From assembly GCF_001423525.1 (NCBI RefSeq), contig NZ_LMOI01000019.1, forward strand, positions 208,538-272,537: a DNA stretch of 64,000 nt, written 5' to 3'. Shown one piece after another: positions 17,603 to 26,125 of the stretch. The notes below the pieces were generated by a model. That model saw only the letters and a list, made by a program, of their open reading frames with translations. It made no database searches and was not told the DNA's origin. The stretch's first letter is position 1, and each line of letters starts with the position of its first letter. A program made the position numbers and the translations under genes. The stretch comes from Arthrobacter sp. Leaf137 (GTDB taxonomy: Bacteria > Actinomycetota > Actinomycetes > Actinomycetales > Micrococcaceae).

Positions 17603-19177
17603 TTAGGCCTCCAGCCGGACATCAACGAGGGGGTAGGAGTTGGTGGGGGCCAGGTTGATCCCGGACACCCGTTCCCGGTGGGCGAGGACGGACTTGGGGA
17701 CGAAGGCCCAGGCGCAGGGCCAGGTGTCCCAGACCGCCTGCTGGGCTTCGTTGAGCAGTTCGGTCCTGCGGGCCGGGTCCGCTTCGGCGGAGGCTGCCTG
17801 GATCTTGGCGGTGACTTCCGGGATCACGTAGCCCTGGTAGGTATCGCGGGTGGCTTCCTTTTCGGGGGTGCCGGTGTACATGCCCTGGAGCATGGTGATG
17901 GCAAGGCCGGTGGGGCTGGGGTAGCCGTTGCCCAAGAGGTCCCAGTCGCCCTGCTTGCCCTGGCGCCAGGCGAGGATGTTGCCGCCGGGTTCGAACTGCT
18001 GCAGCTCGGCCTTGACGCCGATCTTGCCGAACATTTCCACCAGGGCTTCCATCACGGAGGTGTCGGAGGCGAACTCGCCGGTTTCCCAGATGATCTTCAG
18101 GGTGAGGTCCTTGACGCCGAGTTCGGCGAGCCGGGCCTTGGCCTGCTCGGGGTCGTAGACGTATTCGCCGGTCTTGTAGTAGCCGGTGAGGCTGGAGGGG
18201 GTGACGCCTTCGGCCTGGGTGACGGAGTCCACCAGGACGTCCTTCACCAGGGACTGGCCATCGATGGCCATGCTGAGGGCCTGCCGCACGCGGGGATCGG
18301 CCAGGGGGTGGCCGACGGGCTTGCGGAAGTTGAAGAAGATCTGGTTCAGGCGGAGGCTGGAGGATTCCTGCAGCGTGACGCCGGGCAGGCCGCCCAGCTG
18401 TTCGCGGGAGTCCGGGGTGATGGAGTCGATCACGTCCACCTCGCCGCTGCGGAGGGCGATGACGCGGCTGGATTCCTCGGGGAGGAAACGGACTTCCACG
18501 TTGTCCACCTGCGGGGCGGGTCCCCAGTAGTTCTGGTTGCGTTCCAGGCTGTAGGTGCCGGCGCCGCGGTTGAACTTGGTGACCACGTAGGGGCCGGTGC
18601 CCAGGCCTTCCTGCAGTTCTTCAGGCTTGTTCTGCGCGGCGGGGGTTATCAGAATCATGCTCATGAGCGAGTCCAGGATGGGGACGGGCTTCTTGGACAC
18701 CATCTTGAAGGTGCGCTCGTCCACGGGGACAACCTCGGGGAATTCGGGGAAGAAGCCAGCCACGAAGGAGCCCTGCACCTGCTTGTACATCTTCAGGGCG
18801 GTGGCGACGTCCTCCACGGTGACCGGGCTGTTGTCCGAGTAGCGGATGCCTTCGCGGAGCGTAACGGTCCATTCGGTGGGGCCGGTCATCTCGAACCGTT
18901 CGGCCAGGACCAGGATGGGCTTGGTTTCGGGGCCGATGGCGGTGAGGCCCTGGCGGACCGCGCGCTGCACGGTGACGGCGGCGTCGAACTGGTTGAGCTT
19001 GTTGTCCAGGCTGACCAGGGAGCGGTTGAGTGCCAAGGTCAGGGTGCTGGGACCCGGGAGGCCGGTGGGGCCTGCGCAGCCGGCCAGGCTGCCAGTACCC
19101 AGCAGAAACCCTGCAGCCGCGCCGAACTGCAGCAGGCGGCGGCGGGAAATCTCACTTCCTTGAGGAAGAACGGTCAT
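17603..19177 (-). CDS. Family 5 extracellular solute-binding lipoprotein, Tat-type
   Basis: 524 aa. The N-terminus carries a Tat motif (SRRRLLQFG) and lipobox LAGC, so it is probably a Tat-exported lipoprotein anchored outside the membrane. The body matches SBP family 5: TEWTVTLREGIRYSDN, DPRVRQALSMAIDG and a C-terminal EAQQAVWDTWP segment. It captures the substrate for the importer encoded downstream. It is the first gene of the nine-gene operon and diverges from the kinase-dehydrogenase fusion. Confidence 0.92.
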   Translation of the reverse strand: MTVLPQGSEISRRRLLQFGAAAGFLLGTGSLAGCAGPTGLPGPSTLTLALNRSLVSLDNKLNQFDAAVTVQRAVRQGLTAIGPETKPILVLAERFEMTGPTEWTVTLREGIRYSDNSPVTVEDVATALKMYKQVQGSFVAGFFPEFPEVVPVDERTFKMVSKKPVPILDSLMSMILITPAAQNKPEELQEGLGTGPYVVTKFNRGAGTYSLERNQNYWGPAPQVDNVEVRFLPEESSRVIALRSGEVDVIDSITPDSREQLGGLPGVTLQESSSLRLNQIFFNFRKPVGHPLADPRVRQALSMAIDGQSLVKDVLVDSVTQAEGVTPSSLTGYYKTGEYVYDPEQAKARLAELGVKDLTLKIIWETGEFASDTSVMEALVEMFGKIGVKAELQQFEPGGNILAWRQGKQGDWDLLGNGYPSPTGLAITMLQGMYTGTPEKEATRDTYQGYVIPEVTAKIQAASAEADPARRTELLNEAQQAVWDTWPCAWAFVPKSVLAHRERVSGINLAPTNSYPLVDVRLEA

Positions 19178-19258
19178 CGTTGACCTCTCGGTAGGTTGGG
19201 GGTTCGGCGGGCGCCGGGGTGGCGGCGCCGAATGTTGTGTCCATCACTTTGCCACTCC

Positions 19259-19298
19259 TGCGCAGTTTGCGCAACCCCTCTAGCGTGTTTCGCGCAAC
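19259..19298. promoter_or_regulatory. Two GTTT(C)GCGCAAC sites in the divergent promoter region
   Basis: GTTTGCGCAAC (19265-19275) and GTTTCGCGCAAC (19287-19298) are near-palindromic and start 22 bases apart, about two helical turns. They sit between the binding-protein gene and the kinase-dehydrogenase fusion (192-base gap). They are the best candidates for the binding sites of the DeoR-family regulator encoded downstream. Confidence 0.4.
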
Positions 19299-19369
19299 CG
19301 TGTCATGATGATGGAAAGCTTCCCGCAGTCAGCGGGTTCCAGCCCACTACCGATTTCGAGAGGAGCGCC

Positions 19370-21739
19370 GTGGCTTCCGTATTTGTGCAGGCTGACGACT
19401 TCTCCGGAGCCGCCGAGGTTGGCTGCTGCTTTGTGGAGCACGGCCTGTCCGCGCAGGTTTCCCTGGGCACGGGCACGGTTTCCGGAACGTACGACGACGG
19501 CGCTCCCGCGGGTGCGCCGGTCACCGACGTGGTGGTCATCGATACGCACTCCCGCGGGTTGTCCGGCAGCGATGCCGAAGCACTGGTGAAAGACGCATTC
19601 TCCGCACCCGCCGCATCCAATGCGCAGGTGATGTTCAAGAAGATGGACTCCCTGTGGCGCGGCAACATCAGCGCCGAGACCGCCGCGCTGGCGGGCCTCG
19701 GCTATCACGTTGTGGTTGCGGGGGCACTCCCCCAGCTGCAGCGCACAGTGCGCGCTGGCCGTCCTCTTGTTGCCGGTTCTCCCCTGGCGGAGACGGACCT
19801 GTGGAAGGCGGAGGCTTCGGCCCCGCCGGTGGACATTCCGTCGCTGCTCCGTCCGGAAGAACCGGCATCGGTGCAGTCCCTGGGCCTGGAGGCGGTGCGG
19901 TCAAGCAGCGTGCCGTCCCGCCTGACCGGGCTGCTGGACGGCCGGCCCGCGCTGGTGGTGGCTGACGGTGAAACCGTGCAGGACCTGGAGCACGTGGTGG
20001 ATGCGCTGCTGGAGCTGGGCTTCCAGTCCGGCGGCCGCCGCATTGTGCTGGTGGGAACCGGCGGAGCGGCCGATGTCCTCGCACAGCGGCTCAGTGCACA
20101 AGCTGCGCGGAATGCGCAAAGCGCGGCAGCGGCGGACGCAACCGCTGCGGAACCGCAGCACGTGGACCGTCCGGTGCTCGCCGTCGTCGGCTCCGCCTCA
20201 CAGACCGCGCAGGCCCAGCTGGCCAAGCTCGAAGGCCAAGGTTTCACCGTGGTCCGGCTGCACCCGCAGTACGCCGGCGCCACCGGTGCATACGGGCCGC
20301 AGCTCGAGGAGACCAAGCAGGCGCTTCGGGACGGCAGCAACGTGGCCGTCACCCTGGCGGCCGGCAAGGTGGACCCGGCGCGCGCGGCGAGCATCGTGCA
20401 GGCACTGTCTGCGTTCGCGGCCCAGGCTGCGAAGGCCACCGCTGCTGACCTGATCCTTACCGGCGGTGAGACGGCCCGGGAAGTCCTGGACGCCGTCGGC
20501 CGCTCCAGCCTGGTGCCGCTCGCGGCGGTGCAGCACGGGGCCGTGTTGAGCCGCGCCGATGACGGGACGCTGGTGGGCACCAAGCCCGGCAGCTTCGGCG
20601 ATGACCTGGCCCTCCTGCAGCTTTACGACGAAATCCGGGAGCGCCGCAGCCAGTCCGCGGGTGCTCCCGCCAACACCCTTCCCCGCAAGACTTCCGAACA
20701 ATCTGGAGCAACAATGACTGACGCAGCAAACCCGAACCAGCTTCCCTTCGTGGCCGTGACCATGGGCGATGGCGCCGGCGTGGGCCCCGAGGTGGTGGTG
20801 GCCGCCGCACTGGATCCGCAGAGCAACGCCGAATGCCGTCCCGTGATCATCGGTGACGCGCTGCGGCTGCGCCAGGCCGCCGAGGTGCTGGGCATCCAGG
20901 CGGACATCCAGGTGATAACGGACGTGGAGGACGCAGTGTTCACGCCCGGCCGGGTGAACGTGGTCGACCTGGCGCTGCTGCCGGAGGACCTGCCGTGGGG
21001 GCAGCTCTCCCCCGTGGCCGGGCATGCTGCGTACGAGTACATCCGGGTGGCCAGCGAGCTGGCGATGGCCGGGAAGGTGCAGGCCATCTGCACCGCGCCG
21101 CTGAACAAGGAGGCGCTGCACGCCGCCGGGCACATCTTCCCGGGGCACACCGAGCTGCTGGCGCACCTGACGGGCACGGAGGAAGTGTCCATGATGCTCT
21201 CCACGCCCAAGATCCGGGTGATCCACGTGACCACGCACATCGGGCTGATGGATGCGGTCCGCAAGATCAACCCGGACCTGGTGGAGCGCACCATCCGCCG
21301 CGGCCACGAGGCGCTGGTGCGGGCGGGCATCCCCAACCCGAAGATCGGCGTGTGCGCCATCAACCCGCACGCGGGCGAGAACGGCCTGTTCGGGCAGGGT
21401 GAGGAAGCGGAGAAGATCGAGCCGGGCGTGAAGGCGGCGCAGGCGGACGGCATCAACGCGGTGGGCCCGCTTCCGGCGGACACGCTGTTCTTCCTGGCCG
21501 GCCGCGGCGATTACGACCTGGTGGTGGCCATGTACCACGACCAGGGGCACGGGCCGGTGAAGGTGCTGGGCATCGAGGCCGGCGTGAACATCACGGTGGG
21601 CCTGCCGGTGATCCGCACGTCCGTGGACCACGGCACCGCGTTCGACATCGCCGGGAAGAACATTGCTGATTCCCGGTCCATGGTGGAGGCGCTGCACCAG
21701 GCGGCGGAGATGGCCACCCGGCCTGCCGTGGCCGTGTAG
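19370..21739 (+). CDS. Fusion: four-carbon acid sugar kinase + PdxA-type 4-phospho-C4-acid dehydrogenase
   Basis: 789 aa. Residues 1 to about 430 are a four-carbon acid sugar kinase (DUF1537 type: VFVQADDFSGAAEVG at the start, LILTGGETAREVL and GTKPGSFG in the nucleotide domain). Residues 449-789 are a PdxA-family dehydrogenase (MGDGAGVGPEV, FPGHTELLAHLTG, MYHDQGHGPVK metal ligands). In the known erythronate/threonate pathways the kinase makes the 4-phosphate and the PdxA paralogue oxidises it, with decarboxylation to dihydroxyacetone phosphate. The two activities are usually separate genes. The linker holds TCTGGAGCAACA followed by an in-frame ATG at 20714, a leftover or functional internal start. 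GTG at 19370 (GAGGAG upstream) is chosen. Confidence 0.9.
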   Translation: MASVFVQADDFSGAAEVGCCFVEHGLSAQVSLGTGTVSGTYDDGAPAGAPVTDVVVIDTHSRGLSGSDAEALVKDAFSAPAASNAQVMFKKMDSLWRGNISAETAALAGLGYHVVVAGALPQLQRTVRAGRPLVAGSPLAETDLWKAEASAPPVDIPSLLRPEEPASVQSLGLEAVRSSSVPSRLTGLLDGRPALVVADGETVQDLEHVVDALLELGFQSGGRRIVLVGTGGAADVLAQRLSAQAARNAQSAAAADATAAEPQHVDRPVLAVVGSASQTAQAQLAKLEGQGFTVVRLHPQYAGATGAYGPQLEETKQALRDGSNVAVTLAAGKVDPARAASIVQALSAFAAQAAKATAADLILTGGETAREVLDAVGRSSLVPLAAVQHGAVLSRADDGTLVGTKPGSFGDDLALLQLYDEIRERRSQSAGAPANTLPRKTSEQSGATMTDAANPNQLPFVAVTMGDGAGVGPEVVVAAALDPQSNAECRPVIIGDALRLRQAAEVLGIQADIQVITDVEDAVFTPGRVNVVDLALLPEDLPWGQLSPVAGHAAYEYIRVASELAMAGKVQAICTAPLNKEALHAAGHIFPGHTELLAHLTGTEEVSMMLSTPKIRVIHVTTHIGLMDAVRKINPDLVERTIRRGHEALVRAGIPNPKIGVCAINPHAGENGLFGQGEEAEKIEPGVKAAQADGINAVGPLPADTLFFLAGRGDYDLVVAMYHDQGHGPVKVLGIEAGVNITVGLPVIRTSVDHGTAFDIAGKNIADSRSMVEALHQAAEMATRPAVAV

Positions 21740-21814
21740 TTCCTGGGTTTGATGGGGGCCGGAACTAGCATGGGTAGCACTGCCACCGCCATGCCAACGG
21801 GAAGGAGACCGGGA

Positions 21815-22582
21815 ATGCTCAGCGCAAACGCGCGGCGCGAGGAGATCTACCACCTTGCCGTGACCACCGGCCTCGCCTCCGTGGAGGAACTCTCGGCTCG
21901 GTTCCAGGTGACTGCGTCCACCATCCGCCGCGACCTGGCGTTGCTGAACGGGCAGGGCCGGCTGGCCCGGACGTACGGCGGGGCGATGGCGCTGGGCGCG
22001 CACCCGGAGGCGTCGCTGCGGCAGCGCACCGGCGAGGCGTTTGAGCAGAAGCATGCGATCGCCCGGTGGGCGGCGTCCGTGATCCAGCCCGGGGAGAACA
22101 TCCTGCTCGACGCCGGTTCCACCGCGGGTGCCCTGGCCCACGAGCTGCGCGGGTCCGGTCCGCTGTCCGTGACGACGCCGGGCATCAACACGCTGCAGGA
22201 ACTCTCCGATTCGGAGGGCATCGAGGTGGACTGCTTGGGCGGCCGGCTGCGCAGCGTTTCGCAGAGTTTCGTGGGGCCGCTGGCCGAGGCGGCGCTGGAG
22301 CGGATGAGCTTCGACCGGGTGTTCCTGGGCGCCGACGCCGTCACCGCCGAGGACGGCATCTGCGAAGCTGACCACGCCCAGACCCGCCTCAAAGAGCTCA
22401 TGGCCCGGCGTGGGCGCTCGGTTTATGTTTTGGCTGACTCTTCAAAGTTGGGGTTGCGGCCGTTCCACGCGTGGGCGCGACTCGCACTCCCTTGGATGTT
22501 GGTGACGGACGACGGCGCCGACCCCGCCCAGGTGCAGAAGTTCCGGGACGCGGGGGTTGCCGTTGAGGTGGCTGCGGTTTAG
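21815..22582 (+). CDS. DeoR-family transcriptional regulator of the sugar-acid locus
   Basis: 255 aa. An N-terminal DeoR winged helix (ELSARFQVTASTIRRDLALL) is followed by the sugar-phosphate-isomerase-like effector domain (ENILLDAGSTAGALAHEL, VTTPGINTLQEL, DRVFLGADAVTAEDGICEAD). The ATG at 21815 follows AAGGAG by seven bases. It lies 75 bp after the kinase-PdxA fusion and is likely co-transcribed, acting as a repressor released by a sugar phosphate. Partial copies of this gene recur at 25.0, 36.9 and 38.2 kb. Confidence 0.93.
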   Translation: MLSANARREEIYHLAVTTGLASVEELSARFQVTASTIRRDLALLNGQGRLARTYGGAMALGAHPEASLRQRTGEAFEQKHAIARWAASVIQPGENILLDAGSTAGALAHELRGSGPLSVTTPGINTLQELSDSEGIEVDCLGGRLRSVSQSFVGPLAEAALERMSFDRVFLGADAVTAEDGICEADHAQTRLKELMARRGRSVYVLADSSKLGLRPFHAWARLALPWMLVTDDGADPAQVQKFRDAGVAVEVAAV

Positions 22583-22636
22583 CGGTTGAGCCCCCCGGGG
22601 CCCTTGGCGGTTGTGCCTTGGCTAACGGGCCAAAGG

Positions 22637-23134
22637 TCAGGGCCTTCGCTTCATGCTTAGAGTGGCTCCGTGGCTGTGCAGCCCGGCTGGAGCTGCAGCG
22701 TGCTCCCGTGACGCGCTCCATGGCAGAACTACTCTGGGAGCAATTCCCAGGAGGGCAAGAACGAGGACCAGCTCCAATGCGCCCAGCGCGAAATAGACGC
22801 TCTGCAGCCATGAATAGCCGATGATGGCCAGTTCGGTGAAGGTCCAGATGAGCATTGCGAACCCGGCAACGGCGGATGCCATCAGAGCCCAGTGACGCCG
22901 TGTAATCAGAGCGAACGCACCAACCACGTGCGTGCCGCCGACGATGACTCCCAGGATGATACCCACGGCCAGGAAGGAGCCTTCGAACCATGTGTTTGCA
23001 AGGACTTCCAGAGGAACGCCCGCTCCGTTGAAGACGACGGCCAGGACGGCGCCGCCAAAGGATGAGACGGCGTCAAACATCAGCACGGCAACGAGTATGC
23101 CCGAAAGATTCTTGCTGGAAAGTGGGAGCTTCAC
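22637..23134 (-). CDS. Four-helix integral membrane protein, function unknown
   Basis: 165 aa with four predicted membrane helices (around GILVAVLMFDAVSSFGG, GSFLAVGIILGVIVGG, ALMASAVAGFAMLIW and SVYFALGALELVLVLALL). I do not recognise the family; size and topology resemble small DoxX-like proteins, but no diagnostic motif was seen. The GTG at 23134 is chosen because GGAAGG lies nine bases upstream; the frame continues open to 23266 without recognisable protein. The 206 bases between it and the tetR gene hold nothing I recognise. Confidence 0.6.
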   Translation of the reverse strand: MKLPLSSKNLSGILVAVLMFDAVSSFGGAVLAVVFNGAGVPLEVLANTWFEGSFLAVGIILGVIVGGTHVVGAFALITRRHWALMASAVAGFAMLIWTFTELAIIGYSWLQSVYFALGALELVLVLALLGIAPRVVLPWSASREHAAAPAGLHSHGATLSMKRRP

Positions 23135-23340
23135 GATTAGGGACCTTCCAGTAGTCCCACCGGCAGGGAATGCCCAATGGCGGAATAAGCTGTTCCATTT
23201 GACCGGGGCTCTTTTTCCGGCGCCGAGGTACGGGTTTTCGGCGTTCAAGGATCCGCCGTTCTCCAAAGGACAGTAGCGCGGCTCCTATTCGCTGCACAGA
23301 GTCCAAAGTCCTACCGAGCGTCCGTACTTACAGCCATAGT

Positions 23341-24069
23341 TCATGGACGTTGTGTCGTAGCAATGCTCACCCCGGCGGTATCTACGCCGGAGGTAACGGT
23401 GATGCCGTCCAGCACCTTGCGCAGCCCCCAGAGATATTGGTCGGTGGAGATGTAGCCGGCCATGACCCCCGCGGTTGCTGCGGACAGTGGGTGGGTGTCG
23501 GCCGGGATGGCGGAAAAGTCGGCCTGGCGTGCGCTGATCCGTAGTGATTCCGGGGGCAACCTGTGCGTCCCTCCGGACTCCGCAACCTCCAGGGTTATTG
23601 AGCCGAAGACATAGACGATTAGAAGGTAGGCCGACTTTGCGGCCTCCTCCGATGTGAGGCCGGCGCCCACAAGAACACCCATGAGGCGTTCATTCAGGGC
23701 GAGTGCGTGGGGTCCGTCCATTGGCCCGCCGACCATCAGGTTCACCGCCCCCGGATGCGCGGTGAGCCGCTCCCGCAGCTCCAGCGCGAGTGCTTCGATT
23801 CTATGGCGCCAGGGCACTTCGGGGTCGGCGAAGACCGCATGGTCTACCGATCCGAGCAGGTGTTCAACAATCGCCTGCACCATCGCTGCCTTATCCGGAA
23901 AGTAGGTGTAGACCGCGTTCGGGGCTACGCCCACACGTGCGGCGATCCCCCGGATGGACGCCGCCTTCATGCCGCCCTCGTCCAGAAGGTCCAGGGCGGC
24001 CTCCAGGATCTCCTCCTCCGTCAGGGTCCGGCGGGGTCCTGGCCTGGAAGTCCGGGCTGGTGGCGTCAT
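23341..24069 (-). CDS. TetR-family transcriptional regulator
   Basis: 242 aa. A TetR N-terminal domain is clear: EEEILEAALDLLDEGGMKA then VGVAPNAVYTYFPDKAAMVQ. The C-terminal ligand-binding domain is TetR_C-like. The ATG at 24069 has AAGGAGG eleven bases upstream. It diverges from the DUF4386-like membrane protein, with a tandem palindromic operator between them, so it very likely represses itself and that gene. Confidence 0.9.
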   Translation of the reverse strand: MTPPARTSRPGPRRTLTEEEILEAALDLLDEGGMKAASIRGIAARVGVAPNAVYTYFPDKAAMVQAIVEHLLGSVDHAVFADPEVPWRHRIEALALELRERLTAHPGAVNLMVGGPMDGPHALALNERLMGVLVGAGLTSEEAAKSAYLLIVYVFGSITLEVAESGGTHRLPPESLRISARQADFSAIPADTHPLSAATAGVMAGYISTDQYLWGLRKVLDGITVTSGVDTAGVSIATTQRP

Positions 24070-24115
24070 CGGTTTGAAATCCTCCTTGACAAGCTGCTGC
24101 GCTTCATCCAATCTG

Positions 24116-24146
24116 TGTACATCGTACAGTATCTGTACACCGTACA
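24116..24146. promoter_or_regulatory. Tandem TetR operators TGTAC-N3-GTACA (x2)
   Basis: Two perfect 13-base palindromes, 24116-24128 (TGTACATCGTACA) and 24134-24146 (TGTACACCGTACA), have centres 18 bases apart. They lie between the divergent tetR and DUF4386-like genes, as expected for a pair of TetR dimers. Confidence 0.75.
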
Positions 24147-24167
24147 AAATTCCCGGAAGACGAAGCC

Positions 24168-24953
24168 ATGGCTACCACTGATTCTCAGAAGAAGGTCCTC
24201 CGAGCGGCGGGCACATTGTTCGTCGTAAGCGCCCTCGCGTTCGCTGCGGCCGCAACCACTCTGTCAGTCACCTTCGACTGGCCCGACATCCTGCGGGAAC
24301 CGGCCAGCGTTGTGCTGCCCGCCTTCGACGCCGGCGGCGCCGGGCTGGTCTGGACGTGGTTCGCCACGGCCTGGACCTACGGACTCCTGGCCATCCCGAT
24401 CCTGCTGTTGCCTGCGGCGCTGGGCTTCCGCGATCAGGCGGCCATGCGGGTGGCCACGTACGCCGGCGCCGCCTCGGTGGTCCTGTCCCTGATCGGGTTC
24501 CTGCGCTGGGTCTTCGTGGTCCCGCCACTTGCCACTTCCTACGTCACCGGGGATTCCACCACAAAAGCTGCCGTGGATGCCGCATGGACGGCCCAGCACC
24601 AGTTCGGCGGAGCGCTGCTGGGAGAACATCTGGGCCAACTGCTGGTCATTGGCTGGTCCGTTGCCGTCAGCGTGCTGATCCTGCGCACCAGGGTGCTCCC
24701 CCGCTGGCTCGGCGCGGTGGGGATCGTCGTCAGCTTCCTTTACTTACTGAACCAGGGCGACATCCTCGCAACCGCAGTTCCCGGATTCCCGGTCTGGGAC
24801 CTGGCGGGCCTCCTCGGCAGTACCGGCTGGGGACTCTGGGTAGCCACACTTGGCGTGTGCGTCCTGCTCCGTTCCGCCCGCCGTACAAGTGCTGTCGCCG
24901 TCGGCTCCGGCACTTCATTGAACGCATCATTGCAGGCGAAATCCCGGCCCTGA
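24168..24953 (+). CDS. DUF4386-like multi-spanning membrane protein
   Basis: 261 aa, six or seven predicted helices. It resembles the DUF4386 family: an N-terminal helix around GTLFVVSALAFAAAATTL, a conserved middle segment (SLIGFLRWVFVVPPLA, then HQFGGALLGEHLGQLL) and a helix GWGLWVATLGVCVLL near the end. Function of this family is unknown; members are often next to TetR regulators, as here. It starts 22 bp after the second palindromic operator, so TetR repression is likely. Confidence 0.7.
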   Translation: MATTDSQKKVLRAAGTLFVVSALAFAAAATTLSVTFDWPDILREPASVVLPAFDAGGAGLVWTWFATAWTYGLLAIPILLLPAALGFRDQAAMRVATYAGAASVVLSLIGFLRWVFVVPPLATSYVTGDSTTKAAVDAAWTAQHQFGGALLGEHLGQLLVIGWSVAVSVLILRTRVLPRWLGAVGIVVSFLYLLNQGDILATAVPGFPVWDLAGLLGSTGWGLWVATLGVCVLLRSARRTSAVAVGSGTSLNASLQAKSRP

Positions 24954-25023
24954 CGCTCAGGTAGGCAAAGCACCCACTCAATCGGGATGATTGCCGGTCA
25001 CCCTGCCCGAGGGCCAGCAGTCG

Positions 25024-25241
25024 AGGCCGATCACACCCAAACCCGCCTCAAGGAGCTCGTGGCCCGGCGCGGGCGTTCCGTATATGTTCTGGCGGACTTG
25101 TCGAAGCTCGGGCTCCGGCCCTTTCACGCGCGGGCGCGGTTGGCTTTGCCATGGACGTTGGTGACGCACGACGGCGCCGACCCCGGACAGGTGCAGAAGT
25201 TCCGGGATGCGGGGGTTCAGGTTGAGGTGGCTGCGGATTAG
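25024..25241 (+). pseudogene. deoR 3'-end fragment (copy B)
   Basis: About 218 bases clearly homologous to the last 70 codons of the intact deoR gene (22365-22582). Translated it reads QTRLKELVARRGRSVYVLAD and ends VQVEVAAD with its own TAG; the homology continues a few bases past the stop (TTAGCGGTTG in both). There is no DNA-binding domain and no plausible start, so it is a remnant. It marks the right end of the membrane-protein/TetR/DUF4386 module. Confidence 0.85.
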
Positions 25242-25296
25242 CGGTTGTTGATCCTGTCGGTTCTTCGTAACCTGGCAACACGGCGAACAGGGATGG

Positions 25297-25752
25297 TCAC
25301 CATCGGCTCTTCTTTATGGGTTGCGATTGCGTGTAAGACTCGGGAAGCTTGGTCTTGGCACTCATGATCTTCAGCGGATCAGGTGATCCGCGGCGGAGGC
25401 GCGCTTTCCGAGCGCGGTAAACGACCACCGATTCCCACATAAGGTACGCCGCGCCGAGAGCCATCAGCACGGCACCGAACAGGGTTGCCCATTGGGCCGT
25501 CGCCGTCCCCACTGGATTAGTGATGACGACGTACATGCAGAGGCCGAACATGGGCAGCAGAAACACCAGTCCGGGTAAGTTCTGCCACCACCGGGTGCTT
25601 CCGTTCGGCGGGCCTCCCAGTTCCGTTTTGGTGTAGCTGTGAAGCATCCCGTCCTTAGTCAAATACAAGACCCGCTGTTCACCGCGGGCAAGTGCCGCTT
25701 CGTGCTCGGCATGCACCGCATCATCGTGTTCCCTGTGGCTGCTGACCGACAT
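25297..25752 (-). CDS. Small two-helix membrane protein, unknown function
   Basis: 151 aa. A charged N-terminal segment (SSHREHDDAVHAEHEAALAR) precedes two membrane helices (PGLVFLLPMFGLCMYVVI and WATLFGAVLMALGAAYLMW) and a basic tail. The ATG at 25752 has GGGGGA upstream. I do not recognise the family. It is a single gene next to the deoR fragment, transcribed toward it. Confidence 0.55.
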   Translation of the reverse strand: MSVSSHREHDDAVHAEHEAALARGEQRVLYLTKDGMLHSYTKTELGGPPNGSTRWWQNLPGLVFLLPMFGLCMYVVITNPVGTATAQWATLFGAVLMALGAAYLMWESVVVYRARKARLRRGSPDPLKIMSAKTKLPESYTQSQPIKKSRW

Positions 25753-25992
25753 GATTCCCCCAATTGTCGTTCTTTGGTCTTCAACGAATAGCTTATGGGC
25801 CGGGGCCAGCCCGCTCATCGAGATGAGTGCGGCAGGGCGAGGTAGGAGCAAGCTGAGCTGGCCGGCATGACTCCTTGTTTTGGGAGAGCGGGCTACCGAT
25901 TGGGATCAGTACGCGCGTAACCCCTAACTTCTGAATGCGCGTATCGACTACTGGCGTAGAACCGAAACTCGGTCAGTAAGGTCGGGCTGACA

Positions 25993-26040
25993 ACCGGAGG
26001 ACCGCAAATCCGGTCTCAAGTGGGCGGCAGGGGTGCCGCC
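25993..26040 (+). other. Structured 5' leader candidate upstream of the secreted protein
   Basis: The 373-base gap 25753-26125 includes two hairpins in the likely leader of the next gene. The first is ACCGGA/TCCGGT (25993-26014); the second is GGCGGCA-GGGG-TGCCGCC (26023-26040). They end 86 bases before the start codon. It could be a riboswitch-like leader or an attenuator; I could not match it to a named class. The rest of the gap shows nothing recognisable. Confidence 0.35.
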
Positions 26041-26125
26041 GTCAGGGTTCGCCCGTGATGTGTTGCACCGCATGGTCTCCGCCCTGGTGGGTGATGCGTC
26101 TGGACGTAAAAATGAGGAGATTCAG

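Noticed and set aside
16631..19183. 850-residue plus-strand open frame opposite the binding-protein and permease genes
   Set aside because: Gly/Asp/His-rich low-complexity translation antisense to well-supported ABC genes.
20198..22375. 725-residue minus-strand frame across the kinase-PdxA and deoR genes
   Set aside because: Antisense to clearly recognised proteins; its composition is that of a shadow frame.
25753..26040. Cyclic-di-AMP or cyclic-di-GMP riboswitch
   Set aside because: Hairpins are present but the conserved core sequences of either class could not be placed.
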